A stretch of DNA of 64,000 nucleotides, taken from assembly GCF_006715005.1 (NCBI RefSeq), contig NZ_VFMJ01000001.1, positions 2,170,001 through 2,234,000 of the forward strand. Direction: 5' to 3'. Within the stretch, counting starts at the first letter, position 1. Each line of letters starts with the position of its first letter. This DNA is from Serratia marcescens. Lineage in GTDB: Bacteria; Pseudomonadota; Gammaproteobacteria; Enterobacterales; Enterobacteriaceae. A model generated the notes under the pieces. It worked only from the letters and a program-made list of their open reading frames with translations, did no database searches and was not told the origin of the DNA. A program made the translations under genes and the position numbers. Below, piece after piece: positions 1 to 10,359 of the stretch.

Positions 1-1
1 C

Positions 2-388
2 TATCGCCAACTGTCCGGCGGCGAACAACAGCGGGTGCAGCTGGCGCGGGTGTTGGCGCAGCTGTGGCAACCGCAACCGTCTCCCGCCTGGCTGTTTCTC
101 GACGAGCCGACCTCGGCGCTGGATCTGTACCACCAGCAGCACACCCTGCGCCTGCTGCGCTCGCTGACGCGCCAACAGCCGCTGGGCGTCTGCTGCGTGC
201 TGCACGATCTCAATCTGGCGGCGCTGTACGCCGATAGGATCCTGCTGTTGCATCAGGGGCGCCTGGTGGCGAGCGGTACGCCGCAGGAAGTGTTGCAGAC
301 GGAGATCCTCACCCGCTGGTATCAGGCCGATCTCGGCGTGGTGCATCATCCCGAAGTGTCGCTGCCGCAGGTCTACCTGCGTCAATAA
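2..388 (+). CDS. hmuV: Haemin ABC importer ATP-binding protein HmuV (3' part)
   Basis: The reading frame is open at the window edge, so the Walker A half is missing. The visible C-terminal part starts at the ABC signature ([12 protein letters not shown]), then Walker B ([12 protein letters not shown]) and the switch histidine (VLHDLNLAA). The end matches the HmuV/HemV family of cytoplasmic ATPases that power haem uptake through an inner-membrane permease after TonB-dependent entry. The permease and receptor genes would lie to the left, outside the window. A Rho-independent terminator follows directly, so this is the last gene of its operon. Haem against another siderophore is a family-level call. 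Confidence 0.85.
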   Translation, partial: YRQLSGGEQQRVQLARVLAQLWQPQPSPAWLFLDEPTSALDLYHQQHTLRLLRSLTRQQPLGVCCVLHDLNLAALYADRILLLHQGRLVASGTPQEVLQTEILTRWYQADLGVVHHPEVSLPQVYLRQ

Positions 389-394
389 CGTCAA

Positions 395-417
395 GGGCGC
401 CATAAAGCGCCCTTTTT
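395..417 (+). terminator. Rho-independent terminator of the hmu operon
   Basis: GGGCGC and GCGCCC arms with a CATAAA loop are followed by five T. It lies 7 bp after the hmuV stop and before the convergent selO stop. Confidence 0.85.
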
Positions 418-421
418 CATC

Positions 422-1864
422 TCAGCTGGAGCAGGAAATCTCCAGATGTTTACCCCAGTCCGGCGGCAACGCGGCGAGATCGTCATACTCCGGCGCATCG
501 TCGAACGGCCGCAGCAGGGCCTGATGCAACCGTTGCAAACGGCCCACGTCGTCTTTCTCCGCGTCCTCAATCGCCTGCTGCGCCAGATAGTTGCGCAGGA
601 TCAGCCGCGGGTTCACCGCCTTCATCGCCCGCTGCCGCTCCGCATCGCTGATCTGCTCCTGTTGCAAACGCTGACGATACTGCTGATACCAGGTGTCGAA
701 CGCCGCGCGGTCGATAAACTCGTCGCGCAGTGGCGACTGCGCCTGTTGCTGTTCAGTGTCGCTCAACAGGCGGAACGTGCGGGTATAGTCCCGCCCTTCC
801 TGCGCCATCAGGCTCAACAGTCCGGTGAGCACGTCGTTGTCCTGCGCCGTCGGCGTGAAGAAGCCGAGTTTGGCGCGCATCTGTTCGCCGTAGGCGCGCA
901 TCAGCGCCGGTTCATACGCCGCCAGCGCCTGCTGTAGGTGTTCGGTGGTCATCAACCCAGACAGGGTTTGTGCCAGGCGATGCAGGTTCCACAGCGCCAC
1001 CGCCGGCTGATTGTCGAAGGCGTAACGCCCCTGGTGATCGGAGTGGTTGCAGATATAACCGGGCTGGTAGTCGTCCAGGAAGCCATAAGGGCCGTAGTCG
1101 ATGGTGATGCCGAGAATCGACATGTTGTCGGTGTTCATCACGCCGTGAGCGAAACCGACGGTTTGCCAATGGGCGATCAGGCGCGCCGTGCGTTCGACCA
1201 CGTCGGTAAACCACAGCAGGTAACGCTCAGCCTGATCCTGCAGCTCCGGCCAGTGACGGGCAATGACGAAATCCGCCAGCTGCCGCACCTGCTCCGGCTG
1301 TTTACGGTAGTAAAAGTGTTCGAAGTGGCCGAAGCGCACGTGGCTTTCCGCTACCCGCATCAGCATGGCGCCGCGTTCCGGCCGCTCGCGGAACACCGGC
1401 TCCCCGCTGGTAACGATGGTCAACGCCCGGGTGGTCGGGATCCCCAAATGATGCAGCGCCTCGGAGGCCAGAAACTCGCGGACAACCGAACGCAGCACCG
1501 CGCGGCCGTCTCCCATACGTGAATATGGCGTCAGCCCGGCGCCCTTCAGATGCCAGTCGCGGTGGCTGCCGTCCGCCAGGAGCTGTTCGCCCAGTAAAAT
1601 GCCGCGGCCATCCCCCAGTTGCCCGGCCCACACGCCAAACTGATGGCCACTGTACACCTGCGCCAGCGGCTGCATGCCGGGCAACAGCGATTCTCCCGCC
1701 CAAATGGGAGTTTTATCCTGGGTAAACCAGTTTTCATCCAGCCCCAGCTCGCGCGCCAGCGGCTCGCTGTGGTACAGCAGGCGTGCATCCTTGAGCGGTG
1801 TCGGGTTCAGGGCGGTGTAGAAACCGGGTAACTGTTGGTAGTAAGCGTTATCGAACTGCGGCAT
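422..1864 (-). CDS. selO: Protein adenylyltransferase SelO (YdiU)
   Basis: At 480 residues it is the size of E. coli YdiU/SelO, a pseudokinase-fold enzyme that transfers AMP from ATP to Ser/Thr/Tyr of target proteins, linked to redox stress. Visible family motifs are the glycine-rich [12 protein letters not shown], the [12 protein letters not shown] segment, the catalytic-type [10 protein letters not shown] and DYGPYGF, and the conserved C-terminal SCSS. The enterobacterial protein carries Cys where animal SelO has Sec. The start has a GGAGGG ribosome site just upstream. As in E. coli, the next gene on the same strand upstream is a ydiV-type gene. Confidence 0.95.
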   Translation of the reverse strand: MPQFDNAYYQQLPGFYTALNPTPLKDARLLYHSEPLARELGLDENWFTQDKTPIWAGESLLPGMQPLAQVYSGHQFGVWAGQLGDGRGILLGEQLLADGSHRDWHLKGAGLTPYSRMGDGRAVLRSVVREFLASEALHHLGIPTTRALTIVTSGEPVFRERPERGAMLMRVAESHVRFGHFEHFYYRKQPEQVRQLADFVIARHWPELQDQAERYLLWFTDVVERTARLIAHWQTVGFAHGVMNTDNMSILGITIDYGPYGFLDDYQPGYICNHSDHQGRYAFDNQPAVALWNLHRLAQTLSGLMTTEHLQQALAAYEPALMRAYGEQMRAKLGFFTPTAQDNDVLTGLLSLMAQEGRDYTRTFRLLSDTEQQQAQSPLRDEFIDRAAFDTWYQQYRQRLQQEQISDAERQRAMKAVNPRLILRNYLAQQAIEDAEKDDVGRLQRLHQALLRPFDDAPEYDDLAALPPDWGKHLEISCSS

Positions 1865-2124
1865 AGGCCCTCCGTTTCAGCGTAGTGTAGAGCCTGAGCG
1901 GGCGGATTAACACCGAAGGAATGCAGGGAGAACGCATCCGCCTGTCGCCAGGACGGATGCGGGGAGTTTGGCGTTTCCACCTGGCGGAGGAAACGCGGTT
2001 TAACGCAGGCTGACAAAACGGTGTCATCAGCCAAAAAACGATGGCGAATAACGGCGATGGAATCACGGCAAACATCACCCCGCACATTATTTACCTCATT
2101 GTGTGTAGTTTTTTATATCACTTC

Positions 2125-2856
2125 TTAATTATTGAACTCGCTGGGCTTCGCCAGCAAAGTTTGCAGATTATCCACACCAACGCTGGGCCATAAAAAACCT
2201 TGCAGGCCTAAAACACCGGCGTATCTGAGTTTATTAAAGTACTCTTTTTTCTCTATTCCTCCGACGATCACGCCTTTACACAACAGGTTGATATTCTTTA
2301 ACAACGAGTCGATCACCACGTCATACCCCTGATGGGTAAACAGCTGCCAGTAAAAACGCTTGTCTATCTTTACATAGTCAAACAAACCATCATACAGCGC
2401 GGTCAAGGTGGCTTTACCGGAACCGAAATCATCGAGCCACAGCGTAAACATTTCGCTTAAACGCTGCACGCTCGGGTTGTTCTTCCCGGCCGAAAGATTC
2501 GGAAAACTCTCACTCATTTCGAATGCAATAAAAGGATATTGCCTGATCCATTGGCACAATGCCGGATCGGAAAGAATAAGCTCGACGATGGTTTCTTCGA
2601 TATTGATGGTCAACTGCACGCTGTTACCGGTAAACCAGTCCGCATGCCGCTCCGCAAGTTTCAATTGCTCATTAAATAACTCAATCCTTTGTTCAGGCGC
2701 CAATAAATTAATCCCAATTTCGGCCGGCATGGCTAAATCACCGTCGAGACTGTTGAAACGGCTCAACATTTCCACCGCCAACAGCCTGCCCTCCATTGAG
2801 TAAACGGGTTGAAAAACATAGCTACTAATAAAGTCAGCTTCGAGTTGGATGTTCAT
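2125..2856 (-). CDS. Degenerate EAL-domain protein, YdiV/RflP-like
   Basis: This 243-residue single EAL domain has no transmembrane or sensor part. Place and sequence fit YdiV (RflP), which in E. coli and Salmonella binds FlhD and represses flagellar genes: it sits between selO and nlpC and shares the GGI(E/D) and LQGxLWP segments. E. coli YdiV has lost the phosphodiesterase residues. This copy keeps most of them: EML in place of EAL, N in TINIEE, E in FEMSE, LDDFGSG, K in VKIDK and Q in LQGF. The EGVE motif reads GGIE, so its first Glu is lost. The ribosome site is weak (TGTGG). It could be an anti-FlhDC protein, a weak phosphodiesterase or a c-di-GMP sensor. Confidence 0.8.
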   Translation of the reverse strand: MNIQLEADFISSYVFQPVYSMEGRLLAVEMLSRFNSLDGDLAMPAEIGINLLAPEQRIELFNEQLKLAERHADWFTGNSVQLTINIEETIVELILSDPALCQWIRQYPFIAFEMSESFPNLSAGKNNPSVQRLSEMFTLWLDDFGSGKATLTALYDGLFDYVKIDKRFYWQLFTHQGYDVVIDSLLKNINLLCKGVIVGGIEKKEYFNKLRYAGVLGLQGFLWPSVGVDNLQTLLAKPSEFNN

Positions 2857-3368
2857 TTTAATGCCACAGGATGAATGGCTAGCGTATCATCGTATATCAA
2901 TATATTTTATCGATCAATCCTTCTGGGATTAATCGGAAATATCAATGCAAATACCCATGAAATATCATTTAATTGATAGATTAAAGCTATACGACAATCG
3001 CGAAAGGCGCAAAAGAAAAGCAGCCGAACTTATGCCACCTTTCTTGCCCAACGCGTGATCTGAAAAGGTATTTGGCTTAAGTGGAATGGATGAAGGGCTA
3101 AATTTGACTTATCTCCGTTGTTTTATTTAAGAAAAATCTTAAATAAAGTAAAATAATCTTTCTGCCGTAACGCCGATTTTTCCTGCCGTTAACGATGACT
3201 GATTAAATTTAATAACACATCAATTCCGCCCGTTATTCTCAGCATTGAAAACGTAAAAAAATGCCCACCTTGATTTTCAGAAAATCTGCGCTACGCCCCT
3301 GCGAAACGTCGATTTCAGCGATAAAAAAAGGGATGAGCACGCTCATCCCCTTCACCCTCCCACGCCGG
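2857..3368. other. AT-rich intergenic region, 0.5 kb
   Basis: This stretch between the ydiV-like gene and lplA is clearly richer in A+T than its neighbours. It holds a perfect AT-rich inverted repeat (arms 3122-3132 and 3137-3147) and the lplA terminator near its right end. A 37-codon plus-strand frame at 2945-3058 is preceded by GGAA and is very basic. I recognise nothing in it and do not call it a gene. I see no RNA gene or mobile-element remnant. Confidence 0.5.
3323..3349 (-). terminator. Rho-independent terminator of lplA
   Basis: The arms GGGATGAG (3330-3337) and CTCATCCC (3342-3349) are perfect, with a 4-base loop. On the minus strand they are followed by seven T (3323-3329). Confidence 0.88.
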
Positions 3369-4382
3369 CTAGCGGATCGTTTCGCTCAGCCATTGCCGCA
3401 GTTCGGTCAATTCGGCCGTCTGTTGCGGATAATCCGCCATCAGTCTATCGCAGCAGGCGGCAACGGGCTCGCTGCGATACGCACAGCCCACCAGCGCTTC
3501 CGCCAACCGCTGCAGCGGAGCGGGATTCAGGCTGTCGGTGAACACCTGCGTACGAACAATCGTTCCCTTCTCCACGTCGAAGAACAGATCCACGCCGCCC
3601 CAGACGAAGCGCTCGTTAAGCAGATGGCTGAACGCCGGCGCCTTGCCGAAGTTCCATTCCCAACTGCTCTGTTTGGCGAACTGCGCGGCAAAATCGGGCA
3701 AATCGGGGAATACGTCCGGCGAAATGATCTCGGGCTCGGCCGTCTCGCCATAGTGGGCAAAAAAGGCCTGCACGATGGCTTCACACACCTGTTCATGGCT
3801 GATACCCGGTAAAAACTCCACCAAATTGGCGACGCGCGAACGCACCGAGGTGATGCCCTTGGCCTGTAGCTTTTTAGGATCCGGATTGAGGTAGTCCGCC
3901 AGCCGCTCCAGATCGGCGTTCAGCAGCAGCGTGCCGTGGTGAAAACCGCGATCCTGCGTTTCTCTATAGGCCGAGCCGGATATTTTGCGCAGACCGTCGG
4001 CGGTTTCCATCACCAGATCGTTGCGCCCCGACGCGCCGGCCGTGACGCCCAGCTGCCGCAGCGCTTGCAGAATGATGTCGGTCGAGACGCTTTTGTCGTA
4101 ACCCGGTTTGCCGGCCATAAAGGTGAAACAGGTGTTGCCCAGGTCGTGAAATACCGCCCCACCGCCGCTGCTGCGCCGCGCCAGCCGAATGCCGTCCTGC
4201 TCCATGCGTCGGGTGTTGCACTCTTTCCAGGGGTTCTGCGACTGGCCGATCACGACCGTTTCGGCATTGCGCCACAGGAAGAGGATTTTTTGCGTGGTCA
4301 TCTCGCGGAAGATGCATTCTTCCACCGCCAGGTTGAACCAAGGGTCGTAGGAGTCGGAGATCAGTAAACGCAGGCTGTTCAT
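3369..4382 (-). CDS. lplA: Lipoate-protein ligase A
   Basis: LplA activates free lipoate with ATP and attaches it to lysine in the lipoyl domains of 2-oxoacid dehydrogenases and the glycine cleavage H protein, in the cytoplasm. The ATG at 4382 gives 337 residues, against 338 in E. coli, and puts the catalytic lysine of KISGSA at residue 133, its E. coli position. Other family motifs are [15 protein letters not shown] near residues 69-83 and [18 protein letters not shown] three codons upstream is a less likely start. The gene is flanked by its own terminator. In E. coli it lies elsewhere on the chromosome. Confidence 0.95.
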   Translation of the reverse strand: MNSLRLLISDSYDPWFNLAVEECIFREMTTQKILFLWRNAETVVIGQSQNPWKECNTRRMEQDGIRLARRSSGGGAVFHDLGNTCFTFMAGKPGYDKSVSTDIILQALRQLGVTAGASGRNDLVMETADGLRKISGSAYRETQDRGFHHGTLLLNADLERLADYLNPDPKKLQAKGITSVRSRVANLVEFLPGISHEQVCEAIVQAFFAHYGETAEPEIISPDVFPDLPDFAAQFAKQSSWEWNFGKAPAFSHLLNERFVWGGVDLFFDVEKGTIVRTQVFTDSLNPAPLQRLAEALVGCAYRSEPVAACCDRLMADYPQQTAELTELRQWLSETIR

Positions 4383-4441
4383 GGCAGGCACCGTTCAAAA
4401 TACGTGATGCCGCCATGATACACCAAATCAACGGGTTAAGG

Positions 4442-4906
4442 CTAAATGCGTCGCGCCTGCCAGTACACCCGCTTCCAGTAGACGTTATCGAGCGAGGAGC
4501 GAATCACGCCGCGACTGGTCGAGGCGTGGATAAATTGGTCGTTGGTATCGTATATGCCGACGTGCAGGCCGTTCTCACCGCCGCCGGTTTTGAAAAACAC
4601 CAGGTCGCCCGGCATCAGCTCATCACGCGAAACCTTGGTACCCAGCGAGGTTTGTTCTTCGGTCGAACGCGGCAGCTGCATGTCGAAACGATCGCGGAAC
4701 GTGCGGTAAACAAAGCCGGAACAATCCACGCCGCCGCGATCCAAGCCGCCGTAACGGTACGGCGTGCCGTACCACTGACGCAGTTGCTCGTTGAGCTGGG
4801 CCACCACCACGATAGAGTCCGCCAGGCGGCCGCTCGGCGGCGGCGCATGGCTGCTGCAGCCGGCGAGGATCAAACTGGCTAATAAAAACCACACACGCAT
4901 CCGCAT
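4442..4906 (-). CDS. nlpC: NlpC lipoprotein, NlpC/P60 peptidoglycan endopeptidase
   Basis: This 154-residue outer-membrane-type lipoprotein has a short signal peptide ending in LILAGC (lipidated Cys17). The NlpC/P60 papain-like domain has the catalytic Cys62 in GGVDCSGF, His115 in GLHVGIYD and a third polar residue, His127, in FIHAST. The family cleaves D-Glu-dipeptide links in the peptide stems of the wall. Length and C-terminus (YWQARRI) match E. coli NlpC. In E. coli nlpC is next to btuD; here the arn operon lies between them. Confidence 0.95.
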   Translation of the reverse strand: MRMRVWFLLASLILAGCSSHAPPPSGRLADSIVVVAQLNEQLRQWYGTPYRYGGLDRGGVDCSGFVYRTFRDRFDMQLPRSTEEQTSLGTKVSRDELMPGDLVFFKTGGGENGLHVGIYDTNDQFIHASTSRGVIRSSLDNVYWKRVYWQARRI

Positions 4907-5080
4907 AATATTCCTTCATTGAACACGCTGCCGCATTATGCCAATCGGCACACCACCACCGCCTGCGAGGCAAAGCCGGCACCACGTAAGGAGAGCGCTA
5001 TTTGGCGTTAATTTATCTCCCGCACGGGGAAAAAGGCAAGCGCCATGAGGGAGATAATAGCAGGATCGCCGGTTTTGACC

Positions 5081-5473
5081 CTATTCCGGCGATTTTGTCT
5101 CGGATTTGCTGTTAATCAGCCCGACACCGAACAGAATAAACAGCGTGCCCAACGTTTTCAGCAGCGTAGCGGATTCGTTAAACCACGGCAGGATCACCGC
5201 CGCCAGATAGACCAGCGCGTAGCTGACGCTCAGCAGAGGATAAGCGCGGTTTAACGGCAGGTAGCGCAGCGCAAAGAACCAACACAGCATCGACAGCGCA
5301 TAACCGAAGATGCCGCCGCCCACCGCCAACAGCGGCAGCCAGTAGTCGCCGATCAACGCCAACGAGACGTCGGCGAACGACATCAGCGGGATTTGCACCA
5401 TGCCCCACTTCATCAGCAACTGCGCCAGCGTCACCAGCAACACGCTGGCGGCGCCCCAGGCATAGCCCCTCAC
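5081..5473 (-). CDS. arnF: ArnF, undecaprenyl-phosphate-L-Ara4N flippase subunit
   Basis: ArnF is a four-helix EamA/SMR-like membrane protein that with ArnE moves undecaprenyl-phosphate-L-Ara4N to the periplasmic side of the inner membrane. I chose the GTG at 5473, giving [11 protein letters not shown] and 130 residues (E. coli 128), because it overlaps the arnE stop as GTGA. A start 17 codons upstream would add a charged tail and overlap arnE deeply. Hydrophobic stretches cover nearly the whole protein. It is the last gene of arnBCADTEF. Confidence 0.88.
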   Translation of the reverse strand: MRGYAWGAASVLLVTLAQLLMKWGMVQIPLMSFADVSLALIGDYWLPLLAVGGGIFGYALSMLCWFFALRYLPLNRAYPLLSVSYALVYLAAVILPWFNESATLLKTLGTLFILFGVGLINSKSETKSPE

Positions 5474-5814
5474 GAATGCACGCTCATCAGCAGGATCCCC
5501 AACATAATCGACGCCACGCCGCACCAGTGGCGCGCGGTTGTCGGCTCATGAAACAGCCAGCGCGCCGCCAGCGTCACCATCACGAAGTTCAGGCTGAGCA
5601 TCGGGTAAGCCAGGCTGAGCGGCAGGCGTTGCAGCACATTGAGCCACACCGCCATGCCCAACCCCAGCAGCAGCACCGCCAGCGCCAGCCAGCGCAGCGT
5701 CTGCTTCAGCCGCGCCTCGCCCGCCCGTTCCCAACAGTGCGCCGCCTGTTTCTGGCACAGCTGCCCACCGCAGGTGAGCAGGCTGACCACTATCACCAAC
5801 AGAAAACCCATCAT
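5470..5814 (-). CDS. arnE: ArnE, undecaprenyl-phosphate-L-Ara4N flippase subunit
   Basis: At 114 residues (E. coli 111) this is the partner of ArnF. It is an SMR-like protein of about four helices, with the family segment [14 protein letters not shown] near residues 65-78. Its ATG overlaps the arnT stop as ATGA, and its own stop overlaps the arnF GTG, so translation is probably coupled. Together the two subunits deliver the lipid-linked amino sugar to ArnT. Confidence 0.9.
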   Translation of the reverse strand: MMGFLLVIVVSLLTCGGQLCQKQAAHCWERAGEARLKQTLRWLALAVLLLGLGMAVWLNVLQRLPLSLAYPMLSLNFVMVTLAARWLFHEPTTARHWCGVASIMLGILLMSVHS

Positions 5815-7475
5815 GGTTGCTGTTTATACCACATCAGCACCAGGCGATTCATGCGATCCACCTTGTCTGCGGCAGGCAGCTCCTGCGGCAGCGCTTCGCC
5901 ACGGGACAGCTGCAACACCAGCGACACGTTCCCCTGCTTACGCGCCTGCGCCAGCCACTGCGGGAAGTCGGCGTCGCTGATCAGGTGGCCCTTGGCGTCC
6001 GGATACTCCAGACCATAAGCTACCTCGCCTTTCTGGCTGTACATCAGCACGTCGCTACGCTTCAGTTCCCAGGCCAAACCGGCCGCTACCCCGACGCTGT
6101 CGGTCAGCACGTAACGGCTGTCGCCCAGCTCGGCCATCGTGGCGCGCGCGAAGTTCTGCGGCAGCTTGGAATCGGTCACCTGTTGCGGGATGGCGTAGCC
6201 GATCACCAGGCACAGCAATACCGGGCAGGCCGCCGCCCAGCGCCATTGACGGCCGTTATCGCGTGCGGAGACCAGCGCGAACAGCAGCCAACCGCCGAAG
6301 GCGATCAGGCCGAGCACCACCTTCGGCCACTCTTGCGCGGTAAACAGATGGGCTTTCGGCAGCAGGCCGGAGCTCAACACCACCAGCGCCACGATGCCGA
6401 CCAGCCCGAACAGGCCGTTCAGCCAGGCATTGGCCTTGAACAACCGGGCGCGCAGGGTGGCGGCGTAGTCTTCCGCATAGGCGGTCATCAGCAGCGCCAG
6501 CGGTGCCATGCACGGCAGAATGTAGGTCGGCAGCTTGCCTTTGGCGATGCTGAAGAAGATCAGTGGCATCATCGCCCAGCTCAGCAGGAAGAACAGCTCC
6601 GGGCGCTGTACGCGTTCGCGCCAGCCCTTGAGCAGCGCACCGGGCAGCAGCGCCAGCCACGGCAGCACCGCCGCCAGCAGGATCGGCAGGTAATACCAGA
6701 ACGGCGCCTTGTGCTGGGCGTTATCTTCGGCGAAACGCTGAATATGTTCGACCCAGAAGAAGTAATTCCAGAAATCGGGTTCACGTTGCGCGATCGCCAG
6801 CGCCCACGGCAGGCTGAGCAACGTGGCGGTCACGATCGCCACCGGGCCGTAGCACAGCAGATCCTTGATGCGACGTTGCTGGATGACGATCGGGATCACC
6901 GCGATCACCGGCACCGCCAGCGCCAGGAAGCCCTTGGTCATAAAGCCCATGCCGCAGGCCAGGCCCAGCAGCGCGTAGGCGCCCAGCTTGCCTTTGACCG
7001 AGGTGGCTTTCAGCGCCAGGTAGTAGCTGACCATCGCCGCCGCCAGCCACAGCGAGATCATCGGATCCAGCACGCTGTAGGTGCCGATGCTGAACACCAG
7101 CACCATCGACAGGAATATCAGCGCCGCCAGGCTGGCGCGGCGCGCATTGCGCCACATCAGCATTGCCAGCGCAAACACCAGCAGTGCGGTCATGCCGGTG
7201 CTGAACACCGAGCCGAAACGCACCGCAAAGTTGTTTTCGCCGAACAGCCACTGGCTGATGTTATTGAACCAGTAACCCGCCACCGGCTTTTCGAAGTAGC
7301 GCAGCCCCAGCAGGTGCGGCACAACCCAATCGCCGCGCTGCAGCATTTCGCGGCTGATCTCGGCATAACGCGTCTCATCCGGCTGCCACAGCAGGCGGCC
7401 GTTAAGCGGGATCAGGTAAACCAGAGCAAAAAAAACGGCCAGCAGAATGGCCCAGGATCCTTTTAGCGCCTTCAT
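5811..7475 (-). CDS. arnT: ArnT, L-Ara4N lipid A transferase
   Basis: ArnT is a GT-C fold inner-membrane glycosyltransferase that moves 4-amino-4-deoxy-L-arabinose from undecaprenyl phosphate to lipid A phosphates. This lowers binding of polymyxin and cationic peptides. The ATG at 7475 gives 554 residues (E. coli 550) starting MKALKGSWA and overlaps the arnD stop as ATGA. An in-frame start 12 codons upstream is not needed. The first periplasmic loop carries the family motif [16 protein letters not shown], and the N-terminal two thirds holds about a dozen hydrophobic segments. Confidence 0.95.
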   Translation of the reverse strand: MKALKGSWAILLAVFFALVYLIPLNGRLLWQPDETRYAEISREMLQRGDWVVPHLLGLRYFEKPVAGYWFNNISQWLFGENNFAVRFGSVFSTGMTALLVFALAMLMWRNARRASLAALIFLSMVLVFSIGTYSVLDPMISLWLAAAMVSYYLALKATSVKGKLGAYALLGLACGMGFMTKGFLALAVPVIAVIPIVIQQRRIKDLLCYGPVAIVTATLLSLPWALAIAQREPDFWNYFFWVEHIQRFAEDNAQHKAPFWYYLPILLAAVLPWLALLPGALLKGWRERVQRPELFFLLSWAMMPLIFFSIAKGKLPTYILPCMAPLALLMTAYAEDYAATLRARLFKANAWLNGLFGLVGIVALVVLSSGLLPKAHLFTAQEWPKVVLGLIAFGGWLLFALVSARDNGRQWRWAAACPVLLCLVIGYAIPQQVTDSKLPQNFARATMAELGDSRYVLTDSVGVAAGLAWELKRSDVLMYSQKGEVAYGLEYPDAKGHLISDADFPQWLAQARKQGNVSLVLQLSRGEALPQELPAADKVDRMNRLVLMWYKQQP

Positions 7476-8377
7476 GTAACGTCCTTCACATCGGTTTGAC
7501 AACCCAGCCAACCTTCGCGGCCGGGGAAAGGAGCGCGCTTGATGCGGCCCAACGGCAGTGACGCCAAATCTTGTGGTAACAGCGCGCTAAGCGGACAGAA
7601 TTCGATGCCCTGCTGCCGCGCGCGTTGCAATAACTGTTCGAACATCGCCGCTTGCGACATGCCTTCCACTTCGGTGTGAATGGTGTACACCGGCACGCCG
7701 CGATCGTTCTCGATGGCGCGCAGAATGTAGTCGTTGAAGTCGGCCATGCTGACTTCGCTGCCGATCACTTCGTCGAAGGTCGGCAACGTCACCGGGATCT
7801 GCACCGTGCCGTGGCGCCCGTCGCTCAGCACCGGACGGAACGGATGGGTGCCGCGGCAATCGCTGTTGTAATGAAAGCCGAAGCGTTGCTTGACCTCCAG
7901 TACGCGCGTATCGGCACGCCAGCCCGCCACGGCGGAGCATTTCACCGGCTGGCCGGTGCTGGCGCTCAGGGCGTCGACGCCCCGCTGCACCTGCTCGGTC
8001 AGCTGCGCCTCGCTCCACTTGCCGACCTTGGCCTGCCACCCCTGGTGATCCCAGGCGTGCAGCCCGACTTCATGGCCGGCTTCGGCGGTGCGCTTCATCA
8101 GCGGCCCCAACGCGCGTGAAATGTTGCGCCCCGGCCAGGCGGTGCCGGCCAGCAGAATGTCCAGGCCGTACAGAGAGGCGGCGTTCGAACGCAGCATTTT
8201 CCACAGAAATTTCGGACGCAAAAGGCGCCAAAGATGGCGCCCCATGTTGTCCGGTCCCACGCTGAAGAAGAAGCTGGCCTGAATGTCATACTTGTCGAAC
8301 AGGTCCAGCAACTGCGGCACCCCTTCACGGGTGCCGCTGAAGGTATCTACATCAACCCGCAGACCGACTTTCTTCAT
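7472..8377 (-). CDS. arnD: ArnD, undecaprenyl-phosphate-4-formamido-L-arabinose deformylase
   Basis: ArnD is a 301-residue polysaccharide-deacetylase-fold (NodB-like) metalloenzyme; the E. coli protein has 296. It removes the formyl group from the lipid-linked sugar, making the transfer step irreversible. Visible motifs are [10 protein letters not shown] at residues 7-16 (metal-binding Asp), [13 protein letters not shown] near residue 110 and the C-terminal [10 protein letters not shown]. The start overlaps the arnA stop as ATGA. Confidence 0.95.
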   Translation of the reverse strand: MKKVGLRVDVDTFSGTREGVPQLLDLFDKYDIQASFFFSVGPDNMGRHLWRLLRPKFLWKMLRSNAASLYGLDILLAGTAWPGRNISRALGPLMKRTAEAGHEVGLHAWDHQGWQAKVGKWSEAQLTEQVQRGVDALSASTGQPVKCSAVAGWRADTRVLEVKQRFGFHYNSDCRGTHPFRPVLSDGRHGTVQIPVTLPTFDEVIGSEVSMADFNDYILRAIENDRGVPVYTIHTEVEGMSQAAMFEQLLQRARQQGIEFCPLSALLPQDLASLPLGRIKRAPFPGREGWLGCQTDVKDVT

Positions 8378-10359
8378 GCACCGTTCCCTTCCTGAACGGT
8401 AGTGCGCAAGAAGTAGTCCAGCGTATCGGCGACGGTTTGCTTCATCTCGATGGTCGGCTGCCAGCCCAGCAGGCGGTGAGCGTTCTTGATGCTCGGCGTG
8501 CGGTGCTCGACGTCCTGGTAACCTTTACCGTAGTAGCTGCTGCTCTCAACGTCCTTGAAGCCGGCAAACGGCGGGAAGCGGTCGCGCAGCGGGTGGTTGT
8601 TGAAGCTTTCCAGCAGCATTTCTGCCAGCTCGCGGATGCTCGCTTCGTTGGTCGGGTTGCCGATGTTGACGATCTGGCCGTCGCACAGGCCGTCGCGGTT
8701 CTCGATGATGCGGAACAGCGCTTCGATGCCGTCGTTGATGTCGGTGAAGCAACGTTTCTGCGCGCCGCCGTCCATCAGTTTGATTGGCGAACCTTCCACC
8801 AGGTTGAGGATCAGCTGGGTGATGGCACGGGAAGAACCAATACGCGCGGCGTCCAGGTTATCCAGACGCGGCCCCATCCAGTTGAACGGACGGAACAGCG
8901 TGAACTTCAGGCCTTCTTTAGCGCCGTAAGCCCAGATCACCCGATCCAGCAGCTGTTTGGAGACCGAGTAGATCCAGCGCTGTTTGTTGATTGGCCCGAC
9001 GATCAGGCGCGAATGGTCTTCGTCGAACTCTTTGTCGTCGCACATGCCGTACACTTCTGAGGTGGACGGGAAGATGATGCGCTTGTTGTATTTCACGCAG
9101 TCGCGAACGATCTTCAGGTTCTCTTCGAAGTCCAGCTCGAACACGCGCAGCGGGTTACGGGTGTATTCGATCGGCGTCGCGATCGCCACCAGCGGCAGCA
9201 CCACGTCGCATTTCTTGATGTGATACTCGATCCACTCGGAGTGGATGCTGATGTCGCCTTCCACGAAGTGGAAACGCGGGTTGTCAAGGAAGCGGCTGAT
9301 GGCGTCAGAACCGATATCCAGGCCGTAGATGTCGTAGCGATCGTCACGCAGCAGGCGTTCGGTCAGGTGGTTACCGATGAAGCCGTTGACCCCGAGGATC
9401 AGCACGCGAGTGCGGCGTTTCATTACGGCATTCGGCTTGGCGGCCAGACGCACGTCGGTGACGATGCCCATTTCCTGCGCCAGGCGGCTGCCCTGCACAT
9501 ACAGGCCGCTGTCGTTCTGACCGGCAACGATCTCCAGCGCGCCTTCGCCACAGGCGATAACCAGCGGAGAAGTGCTCAGCACGGTACCCGGCTGCTTGTC
9601 GTGTTGGGTATCCAGCACGCGAGAGCGCCAGACGATCAGCTTGCGCTGGCCGAGGTAGCTGAAAGCACCCGGGTACGGTTCAGTGACGGCGCGTACCAGG
9701 TTGTTGATCTCTTTGGCGGACTTGTGCCACAGGATCTCGCCGTCCGCCGCGGTGCGACGGCCGAAGTAGCTGGCCTGAGACTCATCCTGCTTGGTGAAGG
9801 TGGCGGTGCCGTTCTTCAGCTTCGGCAGCTGCTCTTTCAATACGGCCTGCGCGGCTTCCAGCACTTTTTTGTGCAGCGTCAGCGCGGTGTCGCTGTCGGC
9901 GATGGTCACTTTCTGCTGACCGACGATGTCGCCGGCGTCCGGGCGTTTCACCATCTTGTGCAGCGTGGCGCCGGTTTCGGTTTCGCCGTTCACCAGCGCC
10001 CAGTTCACCGGGGCGCGGCCACGGTAATGCGGCAGCAGCGAACCGTGCAGGTTGAAACCGCCCTGCGGTGCCAGCGAGAGGATCTCATCGCTCAGCATGT
10101 GGCGGTAGTAGAACGAAAAGATCACGTCCGGCTGCAGGTCGCGAATGCGGTCAACCCACAGCGGGTGGTTCACGTCTTCCGGCGCGTAGACCGGCAGATC
10201 CAATTCGGCGCCCAAACGGGCCACGGAGGAGAAGAAGTTGTTCTCACCAGGGTCGTCGGTGTGCGTAAATACGGCCTGCACGTCATAACCCGCCTCAGTC
10301 AGCGCTTTCAGACCTGCGCAGCCAATATCATGGTAAGCAAATACAATAGCTTTCATCAT
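8374..10359 (-). CDS. arnA: ArnA, bifunctional UDP-L-Ara4N formyltransferase / UDP-glucuronate decarboxylase
   Basis: At 661 residues (E. coli 660) both halves are intact. The N-terminal formyltransferase (about 1-300) shows [18 protein letters not shown] with the catalytic Asn and His, and the Asp in KRPDAGDIV. The C-terminal NAD-dependent decarboxylase (about 315-661) has [18 protein letters not shown] and [10 protein letters not shown]. The enzyme makes UDP-4-keto-pentose from UDP-glucuronate and later formylates UDP-L-Ara4N. ATG ATG at the start overlaps the arnC stop, and either codon could be used. Confidence 0.97.
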   Translation of the reverse strand: MMKAIVFAYHDIGCAGLKALTEAGYDVQAVFTHTDDPGENNFFSSVARLGAELDLPVYAPEDVNHPLWVDRIRDLQPDVIFSFYYRHMLSDEILSLAPQGGFNLHGSLLPHYRGRAPVNWALVNGETETGATLHKMVKRPDAGDIVGQQKVTIADSDTALTLHKKVLEAAQAVLKEQLPKLKNGTATFTKQDESQASYFGRRTAADGEILWHKSAKEINNLVRAVTEPYPGAFSYLGQRKLIVWRSRVLDTQHDKQPGTVLSTSPLVIACGEGALEIVAGQNDSGLYVQGSRLAQEMGIVTDVRLAAKPNAVMKRRTRVLILGVNGFIGNHLTERLLRDDRYDIYGLDIGSDAISRFLDNPRFHFVEGDISIHSEWIEYHIKKCDVVLPLVAIATPIEYTRNPLRVFELDFEENLKIVRDCVKYNKRIIFPSTSEVYGMCDDKEFDEDHSRLIVGPINKQRWIYSVSKQLLDRVIWAYGAKEGLKFTLFRPFNWMGPRLDNLDAARIGSSRAITQLILNLVEGSPIKLMDGGAQKRCFTDINDGIEALFRIIENRDGLCDGQIVNIGNPTNEASIRELAEMLLESFNNHPLRDRFPPFAGFKDVESSSYYGKGYQDVEHRTPSIKNAHRLLGWQPTIEMKQTVADTLDYFLRTTVQEGNGA

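Noticed and set aside
2945-3058. 37-codon basic frame with a GGAA upstream
   Set aside because: Too short, no signal peptide or family match, in an AT-rich gap; mentioned only in the gap entry.
5817-7466. Plus-strand open frame of about 550 codons opposite arnT
   Set aside because: Antisense shadow of arnT; Gln/Arg/His-rich composition is typical of such shadows.
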